NCBI GenBank assembly: GCA_031286205.1
Contig: JAITUR010000013.1
Coordinates: 1-48,466, forward strand
Direction: 5' to 3'
From: Treponema sp.
GTDB taxonomy: Bacteria > Spirochaetota > Spirochaetia > Treponematales > Breznakiellaceae
DNA length: 48,466 bases
The notes under the pieces are model-generated. The model did no database searches, was not told the DNA's origin, and saw only the letters and a list, made by a program, of their open reading frames with translations. This document shows positions 16,767-27,366 of the stretch, one piece after another; position 1 is the stretch's first letter, and every line of letters begins with the position of its first letter. A program made the translations under genes and the position numbers.

Positions 16767-17704
16767 AAATACATTTTTGGGGAGTCCGCGGCTCCATTCC
16801 TACACCTACTTCTCCTGCACGGATAAAAAGTAAAATCTCCGCCATCATAGAACAAATTACGCCGGAAGATCTTGTAAACTCGGAATCAAAAGAACGCTTT
16901 TTGGCGGGGCTTCCGCCCTGGCTTTTTGGTACTGTTGGCGGAAATTCTCCCTGTGTTACAGTTTCTTTCGAAGATTCCAATGAATGTATTATTTTTGACT
17001 GCGGCTCCGGTCTTAGAGAAATGGGGTTTCAATCTTTACAGGAAAAAAGAAAGACAGATCATTATCATGTTTTTCTTTCTCATTATCATTGGGATCATAT
17101 TCAGGGGCTTCCTTTCTTTGGACCCGCTTATAATCCGGCAATTAAATTCGATTTTTATTCTCCTGCAGATGATATAGAAAGATACCTAAGAGGCCAAATG
17201 ATGCCGCCGTATTTTCCTGTTAATATGGATGTAATGGGAGCTCCCAAAAGATTCCACAAAATGCAGGGGGAAGTAAAAGCCGCAGGCAGAACAATTAATT
17301 TTAGAAAAATGAATCACCCGGGCGATTCTTACGCATACAGCGTTAACGAAAACGGAAAAAGATTTATTTATGCTACAGATACCGAATTAAGCACCAACGA
17401 TTTTCAAAAAACAAAAGAAAATATTGCGTTTTTTAAAGATGCGGACATGATTGTAATTGACTGCCAATATACATTGGGAGAAGCTATAGAAAAATATAAC
17501 TGGGGTCACAGCGCGTTCAGCTTAGCCGTCGACTTTGCCGCAAACTGGAAAATTAAACATATGATTATGTTTCATCATGATCCTACTTACGATGACAATA
17601 AACTTTACGGTATTTTACAATCCGCCCGCTGGTATCTGGAAAGAATGAACATAAAGGGTATAGAATTAACATTGGCATACGAGGGTTTGGAAGTTACAAT
17701 TTAA
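16763..17704 (+). CDS. Metallo-beta-lactamase fold hydrolase
   Basis: A 313-residue protein of the MBL superfamily (Lactamase_B_2 type). MKIHFWGVRGSIPTP and the LSHYHWDHIQGLPFFGPAY motif (HxHxDH) show the di-metal site; further ligands are the H of MNHPGDSYAY, the D in YATDTEL and the HH of MFHHDPTYDD near the end. Members act on phosphodiesters or other esters, including cyclic nucleotides and RNA. The substrate cannot be read from the sequence. Compared with relatives it carries an insert of about 35 residues after the RGS start (residues 18–50). Confidence 0.85.
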   Translation: MKIHFWGVRGSIPTPTSPARIKSKISAIIEQITPEDLVNSESKERFLAGLPPWLFGTVGGNSPCVTVSFEDSNECIIFDCGSGLREMGFQSLQEKRKTDHYHVFLSHYHWDHIQGLPFFGPAYNPAIKFDFYSPADDIERYLRGQMMPPYFPVNMDVMGAPKRFHKMQGEVKAAGRTINFRKMNHPGDSYAYSVNENGKRFIYATDTELSTNDFQKTKENIAFFKDADMIVIDCQYTLGEAIEKYNWGHSAFSLAVDFAANWKIKHMIMFHHDPTYDDNKLYGILQSARWYLERMNIKGIELTLAYEGLEVTI

Positions 17705-18786
17705 TGAAAAAAAAGAAAAAAATATTTAACAAAATTATTGATTTTTTAATTTTTATTATTACGATTATGCTTATTGCAATTCCTGTTATCGGCGGCGCTT
17801 TTATGTATTTTAACGCACCGTTTTACGATAATAAATACATTATAACGGAAAATGACGGTATCAGGCAAAGAGAAGACGGCGATATTTATTTGGAAGTAAG
17901 AAGGGGAGAAACAGCCCGGTCTGTAGGTCTTAGGCTGGAAAGAACAAAGTTAATAAAAAATAAATACTTCTGGAATTTATTGGGCAGGCTGGAAAAAGAA
18001 CATATAAAAAGCGGAACCTATAAATTGGAAATGCCGTTAACACAAATAGAGATATATCGTATTCTTGTTTCCGGTAAACAAACCTTGCATAGAGTTACAA
18101 TTCCAGAGGGATCTACTTTAAGAAGAATGGCGGCAAGGTTCGAAGACGAAGATATATGTTCTGTAGACGACTTTTTAGATGCCGCAAGGAATATGGATAT
18201 AATTAACGAATACAATATACCGGCCAGGTCTATGGAAGGTTACCTGTTTCCCGATACATATTTTTTTCCTTCGGAATATCCTGCAGAACAGGTTGTAAGA
18301 TCGATGGCGGATAATTTTTTTAAAAGGATGGAAAATATAGACCCCGCAATAAAGGAATTAACTCCAAGGCAGTTATACGAAAAAGTTATTATTGCATCCA
18401 TTGTGGAAAGAGAATACAGAATACCGGAAGAAGCGGCTATAATGGCAGGAGTATTTTATAACCGTATGCGTATTAATATGGGGCTTCAGTCATGCGCTAC
18501 TGTCGAATATGTTATTACCGATATTTTGGGGCTTCCTCATCCGGGTTTTATTTCAGGTGCGGATTTAGAAATAGATAATCGATACAATACTTACAGATGG
18601 GCGGGGCTTCCGCCGGGTCCGATATCTTCTCCGGGAATGATTTCTTTAAGAGCATCTTTTTTTCCGGAAGAAACAGATTTTTTTTATTTTAGACTGGAAA
18701 ACGCAAATTCCGGAAGGCATATTTTTTCCAGAACAAATGAAGAGCATATAAACGCCGGCCGTATAACCAAGCCGCAGTCCCGTTAG
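17704..18786 (+). CDS. mltG: Endolytic murein transglycosylase MltG
   Basis: A 360-residue membrane-anchored lytic transglycosylase that cuts nascent glycan strands and so sets their length. It has a lysine-rich N-terminus, one membrane span (about residues 10–34), a LysM-like region, and the YceG catalytic domain with the invariant glutamate in IIASIVEREYR (E235). The conserved NRYNTYRWAGLPPGPISSPG segment follows. Its ATG overlaps the stop of the MBL-fold gene (TAATG). It sits in the same window as the mreBCD–PBP2–rodA cell-wall cluster. Confidence 0.93.
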   Translation: MKKKKKIFNKIIDFLIFIITIMLIAIPVIGGAFMYFNAPFYDNKYIITENDGIRQREDGDIYLEVRRGETARSVGLRLERTKLIKNKYFWNLLGRLEKEHIKSGTYKLEMPLTQIEIYRILVSGKQTLHRVTIPEGSTLRRMAARFEDEDICSVDDFLDAARNMDIINEYNIPARSMEGYLFPDTYFFPSEYPAEQVVRSMADNFFKRMENIDPAIKELTPRQLYEKVIIASIVEREYRIPEEAAIMAGVFYNRMRINMGLQSCATVEYVITDILGLPHPGFISGADLEIDNRYNTYRWAGLPPGPISSPGMISLRASFFPEETDFFYFRLENANSGRHIFSRTNEEHINAGRITKPQSR

Positions 18787-18794
18787 GATAGTTT

Positions 18795-20618
18795 ATGGCC
18801 TTTATTTCCAAGTCAACCATTCAGGAAGTTAACAACCGGCTTGATGCTGTCTCTATAATTGGAGATTATGTCAGACTGGAAAAAAAATCCGGAAGATGGT
18901 GGGGCAAATGCCCTTTCCATGCGGGCGGTCAGGAAAAAACCCCGTCTTTTAAGGTAGATCCGGATTTAAAAATGTACCATTGCTTTGGATGCAGCAAGGG
19001 CGGCAGCGCCATCAGTTTTATTATGGAGATTGATAATTTAACATATCCTGAAGCTATAAAAGCGCTTGCGCGAAAAATGGGAATAGAAATTGTTTACGAA
19101 GAAGGCAATGATTTCGAAGTAGAAGATACAACGCTTAAAGAAGAATTATTCGAATTATACAAACGGACAACAACAACTTTTATTCATTTTTTAAAAGAAA
19201 AACCGGAAGGCGATGAATGTAAAAAATATTTGCAGGAAAGAGGCGTTAACGAAGAAATGATAAATGCCTTTAAACTTGGCTATGCACCCGGCAACAGGGA
19301 TTTTTTACATAAATTTCTAAAACAAAAAGGTTATTCGGATGAATTTTTAGAAAAATCAGGTTTGTTCTCCAAAAATTATAAAACAATCTCCCTGTTTTCC
19401 GGCCGCCTTATTTTTCCAATATCCGACAGGCAGGAAAAAATTGTAGCATTCGGCGGAAGAGCTTTGCCGGGTATTTTGCAAAGCGACGGGAAAGAGCCGC
19501 CCAAGTATATAAACTCGCCGGAAACTGAAATTTATAAAAAAGGTCAGACACTCTTTGCCATAGATTTGGCAAAGCAGGAATTAAGGCGGACAAAAACCGT
19601 CATTCTTGCAGAGGGGTACATGGATGTTATTGCCCTTCATCAGGCGGGAATTACCAATGCTGTCGCCCCTCTTGGAACAAGTTTTACGGATGAACAGGCA
19701 AGCTGGCTAAGCCGCTGGGTGGATAAAGCCGTCTTAATTTATGATACAGACGAAGCGGGCGTTAAAGCTGCCTATAAATCGATACTGACCTGCCGTAAAT
19801 ACGGAATTTCCTGTGAAGTTGTACAGCTTTCAGCGGCTTTGCAGGAGGAAACAGGCGGAATTAACACGGGAAATTTCAAGGATCCTGCCGATATTTTATT
19901 AAAATTCGGCCCCCAGATGTTGAAAAATCTTTTAAAAAACACTATATTTGACTTTAAGTACATAATTTCGCTTTCCGGCGATAAAAGCCGAATGTCGAAT
20001 TTTTTGTTTCCGTACTTGGAAGTTTTAAACTTGGAAGTTGAACGAGATGATTGCATCACCCAAATTGCGGATGTATTCCGTATAGAAAAGAAAGCTGTCC
20101 AAACGGATTATTCGACCTGGAAAAAGAAAGGCAATATTGCGGACAACAGGGCTGCAAAAGAAGTCCCGCTGGAAGTTAAGAGAAATTCAGAACTAATGAT
20201 GCTTACGGTTACGGCTGTAAATATGGAGCTGTATCCTGAATTAAGAGCGGAAGTTCAGATAAAGGAGATAGATTACAAAGCGGCAAAAGAGCTGTTTGTT
20301 TCTTTGGAAGAGTGTTTTGTTTCCGGGGAAATGAATATCGATTCTTTACTTGCAAGGATTAATGAAGATTCATTAAAAAGATTTATTTTATCCAATGGCG
20401 ATACTCCGGAGTTTAAGGGTAATAACGCGCGCCGTCTTATGGAGGATGGAATAAAAGAAATAAAGAAAAAAAGAATTACAAAGAGATTAACGGAAATAGG
20501 AGCGGAGATTCGTCAATTGGAAAGAAAATCGGGGATAGAAGCAAATGCTATCGACGAAATCGATGAATTATTGTCGGAAAAAAAACAGTTAGATGATAAA
20601 CTAAGAAAAATAATTTAA
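18795..20618 (+). CDS. dnaG: DNA primase
   Basis: A 607-residue primase that makes RNA primers at the replication fork. The CHC2 zinc-binding domain is at about residues 39–66 (CPFHAGGQEKTPSF…YHCFGCSKGG), with a four-residue AGGQ insert after the histidine compared with the common CPFHNEKTPSF. The catalytic core has DRQEKIVAFGGRAL, and the Toprim domain at about 265–350 has ILAEGYMDVIALHQAG and LIYDTDEAGVKA. The C-terminal helicase-binding part is divergent. It lies directly before rpoD, the classical macromolecular-synthesis arrangement. Confidence 0.95.
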   Translation: MAFISKSTIQEVNNRLDAVSIIGDYVRLEKKSGRWWGKCPFHAGGQEKTPSFKVDPDLKMYHCFGCSKGGSAISFIMEIDNLTYPEAIKALARKMGIEIVYEEGNDFEVEDTTLKEELFELYKRTTTTFIHFLKEKPEGDECKKYLQERGVNEEMINAFKLGYAPGNRDFLHKFLKQKGYSDEFLEKSGLFSKNYKTISLFSGRLIFPISDRQEKIVAFGGRALPGILQSDGKEPPKYINSPETEIYKKGQTLFAIDLAKQELRRTKTVILAEGYMDVIALHQAGITNAVAPLGTSFTDEQASWLSRWVDKAVLIYDTDEAGVKAAYKSILTCRKYGISCEVVQLSAALQEETGGINTGNFKDPADILLKFGPQMLKNLLKNTIFDFKYIISLSGDKSRMSNFLFPYLEVLNLEVERDDCITQIADVFRIEKKAVQTDYSTWKKKGNIADNRAAKEVPLEVKRNSELMMLTVTAVNMELYPELRAEVQIKEIDYKAAKELFVSLEECFVSGEMNIDSLLARINEDSLKRFILSNGDTPEFKGNNARRLMEDGIKEIKKKRITKRLTEIGAEIRQLERKSGIEANAIDEIDELLSEKKQLDDKLRKII

Positions 20619-20639
20619 AAGGAGTTTTAAGGGTACTTT

Positions 20640-22544
20640 ATGTTAAAATTTGCCATAAATAAATTTAAAAAAACATCGCCTCTTATTAAATATTTTCACA
20701 AAAATAATCAAGCTAAAATTCATATTAATTCTAAACCTGCGGAAGAACCTGTAAAACAAGACCCTGCATTGGCGGGATTTAATCAATCTATCGATGCTAT
20801 AGCGTTAATAAACGCCATTGACGATCCTTCCATTGTTAAACTTCTTGAATATACAAAAGTAAAAAAAATACTTTCGTACGAAGAACTTTCCGATATTCTG
20901 CCGGAGCATATTACAAATACAGATAAAATAGAAAATGTACTTGCGCTTTTAGAAATAAACAATGTTCAGCTTATAGAAGAGGACAGTCTTACAGAAGAAG
21001 ATATAGCGGAACCCAAAAAAGGAAAGGATTCTAAAAAGAAAAGTACACAGGAAAGCGACAAGGAATCTTCCCTGGTGGACGATCCTATAAAATTGTATCT
21101 TCGCGAAATTGGAAGAGAGCATCTTCTTACAGGGGAAAAAGAAATAGAGTTATCCAGAAAAATGGAAGAAGGTGAAAACATCGTAAAAAATGTAATTAGA
21201 AGATCCGGAATGATAATCCCCGAATTTTATGATATTTCGCAAAAAGCATTTATAAAAAGAGATTTACGGGAACTTAATTTAACAAAAAAAGAACTTACAG
21301 AACACATGACAGAAAACAGAAGGTTAAATCATTATTATAAAGATTCGATTCGCAATATGCAAAACGATCTTAAAAACTATATGGAATTAAAAAAACTTCT
21401 TATAACAAAAGATGTGGACTATATCGAGGATAAAGATTGCTCTGCAATTAGAAAAAGAATAATGAAAATCGTAAAAAATACTCAAATACATCCCGACGAA
21501 ATCCAGCTTTTTTCCGATAAGTTTATACAGGCAGAAATTGAAATAAAAAAACACTCAAAAGAACAGGAGCGGCTGGAAAAACATCTTGGAATAAAATCTT
21601 TTAAGGATATTCGCGCCCTGGGAAGATCGTTAACAATAAAAGAAGAACGCGAAAATCTGGAAAAACATCTTGGACTTTCTTCCGACGAAATAAAAGAAAA
21701 AATCAGGTTAATTCAGGTAACGCAAAAAAAATTGCGCTCTCTGGAAGAAGAATTCGAAGAACAAATAGATAACATAAAGAAAATGGCGCAGGAAATTAAA
21801 CACGGCAGAGTAATGATGAAAAACGCCAAGGACAGGCTTATAAGGGCTAACCTTCGTCTTGTTGTTTCTATCGCTAAAAAATATACAAACAGGGGATTAC
21901 ACTTCTTTGATCTTGTACAGGAAGGGAATATCGGCTTAATTAAAGCTGTAGAAAAATTCGAGTATCAAAAGGGATTTAAATTTTCTACTTATGCTACATG
22001 GTGGATACGGCAGGCAATTACCCGTTCAATTTCGGATCAGGCAAGAACCATAAGGGTTCCGGTACACATGATAGAGCAAATTAACAAGGTTGTGCGCGAA
22101 TCCAGGCAGCTTTTACAAACCTTGGGCAGGGAGCCGACAGACGAAGAAATCGCGGAAAAACTGGCATGGACCACTTCCAAGGTTAAATCCGTAAAAAATG
22201 TCGCAAGAGAACCTATAAGCCTGGAAACACCCATTGGAGAAGAAGAAGATTCGTATTTAGGCGACTTTATCGAAGATAAAGATGTGGAAAACCCCGCTAA
22301 TCAGACAGCATTTAAGGTATTACAGGAACAGCTTACAGGCGTTTTATCGACTCTCCCTGCCCGGGAGCAGGAAGTCCTAAAAATGCGCTTTGGACTGGAC
22401 GACGGATATTCGCTTACCCTGGAAGAAGTTGGGCTGTATTTTAATGTAACAAGGGAAAGAATAAGGCAGATAGAAGCCAAAGCATTGCGCCGCCTTAGGC
22501 ATCCCAAAAGAAGCCGCCGCCTGAAAGACTACCTTGACCATTAA
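20640..22544 (+). CDS. rpoD: RNA polymerase primary sigma factor
   Basis: A 634-residue sigma-70. Region 1.1-like N-terminus, region 1.2 ([29 protein letters not shown]), a long charged non-conserved region, region 2 from about residue 400 ([37 protein letters not shown], given here in part: [18 protein letters not shown]; then [15 protein letters not shown]), region 3, and region 4.2 with the -35 recognition helix ([30 protein letters not shown], in part [20 protein letters not shown]). AAAAGGAG precedes the ATG by 14 bases. It should recognise the TTGACA/TATAAT-type promoters listed here. Confidence 0.96.
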   Translation: MLKFAINKFKKTSPLIKYFHKNNQAKIHINSKPAEEPVKQDPALAGFNQSIDAIALINAIDDPSIVKLLEYTKVKKILSYEELSDILPEHITNTDKIENVLALLEINNVQLIEEDSLTEEDIAEPKKGKDSKKKSTQESDKESSLVDDPIKLYLREIGREHLLTGEKEIELSRKMEEGENIVKNVIRRSGMIIPEFYDISQKAFIKRDLRELNLTKKELTEHMTENRRLNHYYKDSIRNMQNDLKNYMELKKLLITKDVDYIEDKDCSAIRKRIMKIVKNTQIHPDEIQLFSDKFIQAEIEIKKHSKEQERLEKHLGIKSFKDIRALGRSLTIKEERENLEKHLGLSSDEIKEKIRLIQVTQKKLRSLEEEFEEQIDNIKKMAQEIKHGRVMMKNAKDRLIRANLRLVVSIAKKYTNRGLHFFDLVQEGNIGLIKAVEKFEYQKGFKFSTYATWWIRQAITRSISDQARTIRVPVHMIEQINKVVRESRQLLQTLGREPTDEEIAEKLAWTTSKVKSVKNVAREPISLETPIGEEEDSYLGDFIEDKDVENPANQTAFKVLQEQLTGVLSTLPAREQEVLKMRFGLDDGYSLTLEEVGLYFNVTRERIRQIEAKALRRLRHPKRSRRLKDYLDH

Positions 22545-22581
22545 TGTGTAATTTACTATAATTTTTTAACTGGGAGATACC

Positions 22582-23427
22582 ATGGTAACAGAACAAGATC
22601 TTGATAAACTGCGTACATTGCAGGAAATTGTCTATGAAAAAATAGGCTTGGAAAAAAGCATCCAGGAAATACCCAAGCTTTTGGGTACTCAGGAAGAGCT
22701 TTTAAACAGAATTAAAAAGACCTTTATCGAAAAAAACCAGGATTTCGAAAAGATAAAGGCAGAAGAAAATGAGCTTAGAAACAAGCTTTACGAAGCTGAA
22801 TCTGCAAGGGAAAAGTCCGAAAAAAACATGGATTTTACCAGTACTCAAAGAGAATACGAGGCATTGGACAAGGAAATCCAGGATGCGGCTCAAAAAGAAG
22901 AACAGTACCGTAAAGAACTGCAGCAAAGGGAAAAAATCCTTAACGATCTGGGAGAACAGATAAAACAGCAAACCAGCCTGATAGAACAGCAGGAAAAAGA
23001 GCTGGAAGATCGTAAAAAGAAGATAGAAAACGAAATTTCCGATAAACAAAAGCAAATTGACAATCTTCGTAAAAAAGAAGCCAAGCTGACAGATAATCTT
23101 GACAATGAAGTTGTCTTTAAGTTTGAACGGATTATTAAAAATAAGATGGGTGTAGGCATTGTAGCCATTAAGGGCAATGTATGTATGGGCTGTCATATGA
23201 TTTTGCCTATTCAGTTCGCCAACGAGGTCAGAATAGGCAAGGATTTTGTATTTTGCCCCTATTGTTCCCGTATTCTTTTTTATGAAGAATCCGCCGACGG
23301 CGAAGAAAGCTTCTTTAATACCGAAGATACGGGTGCTCTTTCCGACTTGGACGATGAAGAAGAAGCCGAATATGAAGGCGAAGAAGAGGAAGAAGAAGAA
23401 AAAGCAAGTATAGATTATGATGAATAA
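22582..23427 (+). CDS. Coiled-coil protein with C4 zinc ribbon (CdsZ/DUF-type)
   Basis: A 281-residue protein. Residues 1–185 form a long coiled coil rich in E, K and Q; residues about 200–235 hold a zinc ribbon with CMGCHMILP and CPYCSRILF; the tail is very acidic (DDEEEAEYEGEEEEEEEKAS). The same architecture occurs in spirochaete TP0494-like and chlamydial CdsZ-like proteins, next to rpoD in treponemes. The molecular role is unclear. Its coding end is only six bases before the RNase P RNA. Confidence 0.8.
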   Translation: MVTEQDLDKLRTLQEIVYEKIGLEKSIQEIPKLLGTQEELLNRIKKTFIEKNQDFEKIKAEENELRNKLYEAESAREKSEKNMDFTSTQREYEALDKEIQDAAQKEEQYRKELQQREKILNDLGEQIKQQTSLIEQQEKELEDRKKKIENEISDKQKQIDNLRKKEAKLTDNLDNEVVFKFERIIKNKMGVGIVAIKGNVCMGCHMILPIQFANEVRIGKDFVFCPYCSRILFYEESADGEESFFNTEDTGALSDLDDEEEAEYEGEEEEEEEKASIDYDE

Positions 23428-23432
23428 TATAT

Positions 23433-23890
23433 AGCGATAAGCCGGCTGCCGCTAAAAAGCCGTTTTTGGGCGGTTTCTTTGGAGGAAAGTCCGGGCTCCG
23501 CAGGGCATGATGCCGGGTAACACCCGGGGCTATGCGGCGAAAGCCAAATAGCACAGACAGCGCAACAGAAAATATACATCCTTGCCACCCGACCACCTAA
23601 AATGTTAGTTAATTTGGTCTTTTAGGTCTATATGTTGACATTTTAAGTGGTCGGGCGACAGGGGAATGGTGAAATGGCGGGGTAAGAGCCCACCTAGACA
23701 GTGGTAACACTGTTTATGGCAAGCCTCATCAGGAGCAAAGTCAGACAGTGGATATATTGGCTATGCCAGTAATGGCAACCAGTAAGACGGCTGCCCGCCG
23801 TTTAACCACGGGTAGACTGCTAAGACAGATGGCAGCCTTTTAAGCCCCTAAAGGGGTTTAATAACAGAACCCGGCTTACGGTTTATCGCT
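23433..23890 (+). ncRNA. rnpB: RNase P RNA (bacterial type A-like)
   Basis: The catalytic RNA that matures tRNA 5' ends. The 5' conserved block GAGGAAAGTCCGGGCTC starts at about 23482, with GGTAACACCCGGGG after it; AATGGTGAAATGGCGGGGTAAGAGCC, GGAGCAAAGTCAGACAG, and the 3' block ACAGAACCCGGCTTA (about 23864) follow in the right order. The ends AGCGATAAGCCGG and CGGTTTATCGCT pair as helix P1. A T-run at 23892–23897 follows. The region corresponding to helix P12 is replaced or enlarged by a 68-base palindrome (separate entry), making the RNA about 458 bases long, longer than the usual 350–400. Confidence 0.95.
23588..23655. repeat. Palindromic insertion in the P12 region of rnpB
   Basis: Bases 23588–23605 and 23638–23655 form an 18-base-pair stem with a single C·A mismatch (CCCGACCACCTAAAATGT against ACATTTTAAGTGGTCGGG). 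The 32-base loop contains TTTTAGGT (23620–23627), which is complementary to ACCTAAAA in the left arm (23595–23602), so two alternative hairpins are possible. It is AT-richer than the flanking RNA, as a small inserted element would be. Confidence 0.75.
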
Positions 23891-23916
23891 ATTTTTTATA
23901 AAAAACACGCTTTATA

Positions 23917-23945
23917 TTGACATTTTTTGTTAAATTCTTTAGAAT
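23917..23945 (+). promoter_or_regulatory. Promoter of the TPR–mre–PBP2–rodA run
   Basis: Perfect TTGACA (23917–23922), 17-base spacer, TAGAAT (23940–23945). The ATG at 23958 is 12 bases downstream of the -10 box, so the leader would be about six bases and no Shine-Dalgarno sequence is present. Confidence 0.7.
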
Positions 23946-23957
23946 TTAGCTTGAATT

Positions 23958-24896
23958 ATGATAAATAACAAATCGTTCTCCCGTTATGGGCGTAATATAT
24001 ATCTTCTCAAAAAAATTAAGGCAATATCACTTATTGCTGTTATAATCCTGGCTGCTGTTATTTCTGTATCAATAATTATAAATTCCAGATCAGGATCAAC
24101 TAACGAAAAACGAGAGCTCATTCGTGTTTGGAACGCGGGAGAATACGAAAACGCGTATGAAATAAGTAAAAATGCTTTAGATAATAATCCTGTAGACTAT
24201 TTTTTTCTGGCTATGAACGGTTTTTCATCTTATCAGCTTGGAGTTTCTCAAATTAATAATCAAAATATGGTTTCGTATATCGATGAATGTATTTTTTCGT
24301 TAAGAAAAGCTATGCTGCTTCCCAATTCTAAAAACGATGCTCGTCTTTATTATGTTCTTGGCAAAGCTTATGGATACAAAGGCACAGAATACTCGGACCT
24401 TGCAATAAAATATTTATCCATTGCGGAAAAAATGTCTTACGAAGCAAATGATATTCCTGAATACTTGGGTCTTGCTTACGCCGCAAGCGGAGATTTTCGC
24501 AGCAGCATAGAAGCGTTTACAAAAAGTTTCGATAAAAATTCAAACCCGTCGGATAACTTGCTTTTATCTATATCGCGTTCTTATATTGCAATGGAAGATT
24601 ACAATCTGGCAATGGGTTATCTAAGACGGTGTATAGAATCTTCCCCGGATTCTAAATCCATTAATGTTGCAAGATTATTGTTAGCTGAAGTTTTTATGTT
24701 AACAGGCGAGTATGACAATGCTGAAGAACAATATTTGATAATTTTAAGTGAAGGCGGCGAAAACGCAGAAGTTCGCTTCCAGTTAGGTGAATTTTACAAT
24801 CTGAAAGGCGATACAACAAGAGCCCGCTCAGAATGGAGAATTGCATATAGACAAGACCCCGCTCATGCAAAAGCAAGAGCCCGTCTAAACATATAA
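23958..24896 (+). CDS. Membrane-anchored TPR protein upstream of mreB
   Basis: A 312-residue protein with one membrane span near the N-terminus (about residues 20–41, [20 protein letters not shown]) and a periplasmic part of TPR units, the clearest being [61 protein letters not shown], and [39 protein letters not shown]. It probably binds other cell-wall or envelope proteins; treponemes have a TPR gene in this place. mreB follows after ten bases with AAGGAG as ribosome binding site. Confidence 0.82.
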   Translation: MINNKSFSRYGRNIYLLKKIKAISLIAVIILAAVISVSIIINSRSGSTNEKRELIRVWNAGEYENAYEISKNALDNNPVDYFFLAMNGFSSYQLGVSQINNQNMVSYIDECIFSLRKAMLLPNSKNDARLYYVLGKAYGYKGTEYSDLAIKYLSIAEKMSYEANDIPEYLGLAYAASGDFRSSIEAFTKSFDKNSNPSDNLLLSISRSYIAMEDYNLAMGYLRRCIESSPDSKSINVARLLLAEVFMLTGEYDNAEEQYLIILSEGGENAEVRFQLGEFYNLKGDTTRARSEWRIAYRQDPAHAKARARLNI

Positions 24897-24906
24897 GGAG
24901 TATAAA

Positions 24907-25935
24907 ATGTTTGGTAATATGTCATCGGATTTTGGAATAGATCTAGGAACCTGTAATACTATAATTTACATTAAGGGAAGAGGTATCGTGTTAAACGAAC
25001 CCTCTGTTGTTGCCGTTGAACGCGGTACAAAAAAAATTGTTGCTGTAGGCTCCGATGCAAAAAGAATGCTTTGGAAAACTCCGGAAAATATTATAGCAAT
25101 CAGGCCAATGAGAGACGGCGTAATAGCGGATATAGAATCCACAGAAAAAATGATCCGTTATTTCATATACCGTGTATTTCCAAGGTATCGATTCATTAAA
25201 CCAAGAATGGTAATTGGGGTTCCTTCCTGTATTACAGAAGTAGAAAAACGCGCTGTAGAAGAAGGCGCTTATAAATCCGGAGCCAGAGAAGTTCATGTAA
25301 TCGAAGAAAGCCTTGCGGCGGCTATTGGCGCCGACATTCCAATAAGAGAACCTGCAGGACACATGGTCTGCGATATTGGCGGCGGCACTACAGAAATATC
25401 CGTTATTTCCCTGGGCGGCATGGTTGTATCAAGCGCAATCAGAGTCGGCGGAGACGAGTTTGACGAAGCAATTATTAAACATATTAAAGCCGTCCATAAC
25501 CTGGTAATTGGCGAACAAATGGCGGAAAAATTAAAAATGGAAATTGGAAACGCTTCTCCGGATAAAACAATAGAAAAAATGGAAGTTAAAGGCAATGATT
25601 CCATTACAGGACTTCCGCGCAGACTGGAAATAGATTCCGTAGAAGTACGAGAAGCATTAAAAGATCCAATTACATCGATAGTAGATGAAATAAAAATAAC
25701 TTTTGGAAAGACGCCTCCGGAACTTGCGGCAGATATTGTTGACCGCGGTATTGTAATGACAGGCGGCGGCTCCCTGTTAAAAGGCCTGGATAAACTTATC
25801 CAAAAAGAAACAGGTGTTCCCGCAATTATTGCAGAACAATCGGAAAATTGCGTTGCCCTTGGAGCAGGAAAATATTTTGATTATTTAAAGGGTAACGACA
25901 TAACCAATAATATTTATGACAGAATAAACGGTTAA
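24907..25935 (+). CDS. mreB: Rod-shape-determining actin-like protein MreB
   Basis: A 342-residue bacterial actin that guides lateral wall synthesis from the inner face of the membrane. [28 protein letters not shown] (phosphate 1, in part [18 protein letters not shown]), [16 protein letters not shown], the [11 protein letters not shown] and [14 protein letters not shown] phosphate-2 loop, and [15 protein letters not shown] adenosine motif are all present. Length is standard. mreC follows after three bases, mreD and the PBP2 and rodA genes continue in the same direction, so it heads a complete elongasome operon. Confidence 0.96.
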   Translation: MFGNMSSDFGIDLGTCNTIIYIKGRGIVLNEPSVVAVERGTKKIVAVGSDAKRMLWKTPENIIAIRPMRDGVIADIESTEKMIRYFIYRVFPRYRFIKPRMVIGVPSCITEVEKRAVEEGAYKSGAREVHVIEESLAAAIGADIPIREPAGHMVCDIGGGTTEISVISLGGMVVSSAIRVGGDEFDEAIIKHIKAVHNLVIGEQMAEKLKMEIGNASPDKTIEKMEVKGNDSITGLPRRLEIDSVEVREALKDPITSIVDEIKITFGKTPPELAADIVDRGIVMTGGGSLLKGLDKLIQKETGVPAIIAEQSENCVALGAGKYFDYLKGNDITNNIYDRING

Positions 25936-25938
25936 AAT

Positions 25939-26874
25939 ATGTTTCCCGGAAAAGGCGGTGGAAAATCACCGGGTGTACAAATTAATTCTACTGTATATAT
26001 TTTCTGTTCGTTAGTGCTTGTTTCCGTACTTTTATTAATGCTTTCTTCCAGTAATACAATTATAAATGTTAAAAATACGGGAATGTCTATTTTTCTTGGA
26101 GCAAGAAATGGTGTTTTCGAAATTTCTTCTTTTTTTTCCAGAACTGTATTATCTATCAGCGAGCTTTCGGATTTAAGAAGAGAGCATTCGGAACTTTTAA
26201 GGCAGTTGGAAAGATACGATGAACTGGAACGAAGCAATGCGGAAATTATACAGGAAAATTTAAGATTGCGTGAACAGCTTGGTTTTTCTAAAACACTTAG
26301 ATACAAAAGAATTCCCGCTCAAGTTTCCGGACGCGATCCTGATAATTTATTTTCTGCTTTGCTTATTAACAAGGGAAGTACAGCCGGCGTAAAAAATAAT
26401 ATGGTAGTTATTGCGCTTCAGGACGGTACACAGGCTATTGTTGGAAAGGTAATTCAAACGGCAATGTACGAAAGCCTTGTAATGCCGATATTTGACGCTA
26501 ACTCGCAAGTTGCCTCGCGATTTTTTGTAAAACGCTTTGAGGGAATTATAGAAGGGCAGGGGGCATCGGAGAATCCGCTTTTAATGCGCTTTATTCCAAA
26601 AAGGGCAAGGAACGAAATTAACATTGGCGATGTTGTTGTAACAAGCGGTATGGGGGGTATATTTCCGCCGGGAATAAATATTGGAAGAGTAAGCGCTGTA
26701 AATGTTATAGAATACGAAACAACTATGGAAACCGAAATTATTCCAATGATAGATTTTTCCAGGCTGGAATATGTTTTTGTAATAGAAACCGAGGAAATTG
26801 AAGTTTTGCCGAACCCGGAAAAAACGGAAGAAGAAAATTTAATTCCCAGCTTACAGGAATTCAGTTATGATTAG
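25939..26874 (+). CDS. mreC: Rod-shape-determining protein MreC
   Basis: A 311-residue membrane-anchored periplasmic protein that links MreB to PBP2. One membrane span at about residues 12–36 is followed by a coiled coil (LSDLRREHSELLRQLERYDELERS) and the beta-rich MreC core (IPAQVSGRDPDNLFSALLINKGS, VVITSGMGGIFPPGINIGRV with VVVTSGMGG as seen). Its end overlaps mreD by eight bases. Confidence 0.92.
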   Translation: MFPGKGGGKSPGVQINSTVYIFCSLVLVSVLLLMLSSSNTIINVKNTGMSIFLGARNGVFEISSFFSRTVLSISELSDLRREHSELLRQLERYDELERSNAEIIQENLRLREQLGFSKTLRYKRIPAQVSGRDPDNLFSALLINKGSTAGVKNNMVVIALQDGTQAIVGKVIQTAMYESLVMPIFDANSQVASRFFVKRFEGIIEGQGASENPLLMRFIPKRARNEINIGDVVVTSGMGGIFPPGINIGRVSAVNVIEYETTMETEIIPMIDFSRLEYVFVIETEEIEVLPNPEKTEEENLIPSLQEFSYD

Positions 26875-27364
26875 AAATATTGTTTGGACTGTAATTCTAT
26901 GTACTGTTGCTACAATTCTTGAATCGACATTATTTGTTAAAATTGCAATTTTTAAAGGTGTTGTCCCGGATATTGCTCTTTGTATTCTTGTATATTCAGC
27001 ATATGTAAACGGCACCATGACGGGGCAGGTTTCGGGGTTCTTTTCCGGTCTTTGCAGGGATTTTCTTTCCGGCGCTCCATTAGGATTAAATTGTCTTGTT
27101 CGTACATTAATTGGAGCCTTTGCCGGTATTTTTAAGGGAGCGTTTTTTCTTGATTTTTTTATAATTCCGGTTATTCTTTGCACGCTTGCAACAATTATCA
27201 AGGCCGTAATTTATTTTATATTGCATCTTATTATAGTTACCGTTCCAATTTATTCTTTAACTTCTCCTGTATTTTGGATAGAGGTTGGACTTAATGCGTT
27301 ATCTTCTCCATTGTTATTTCTTATTCTTAAACAATTTAAATATATCTCTCCCGGACGGAGATAA
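26867..27364 (+). CDS. mreD: Rod-shape-determining membrane protein MreD
   Basis: A 165-residue integral membrane protein with five or so predicted spans and the family pattern LESTLFVKIAIFKGVVPDIALCILVY near the start, GFFSGLCRDFLSGAPLGLNCLVRTLIG in the middle (D and G residues conserved). It overlaps the end of mreC and is followed after two bases by the PBP2 gene. Weakly conserved family, so context matters for the call. Confidence 0.88.
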   Translation: MIRNIVWTVILCTVATILESTLFVKIAIFKGVVPDIALCILVYSAYVNGTMTGQVSGFFSGLCRDFLSGAPLGLNCLVRTLIGAFAGIFKGAFFLDFFIIPVILCTLATIIKAVIYFILHLIIVTVPIYSLTSPVFWIEVGLNALSSPLLFLILKQFKYISPGRR

Positions 27365-27366
27365 TA

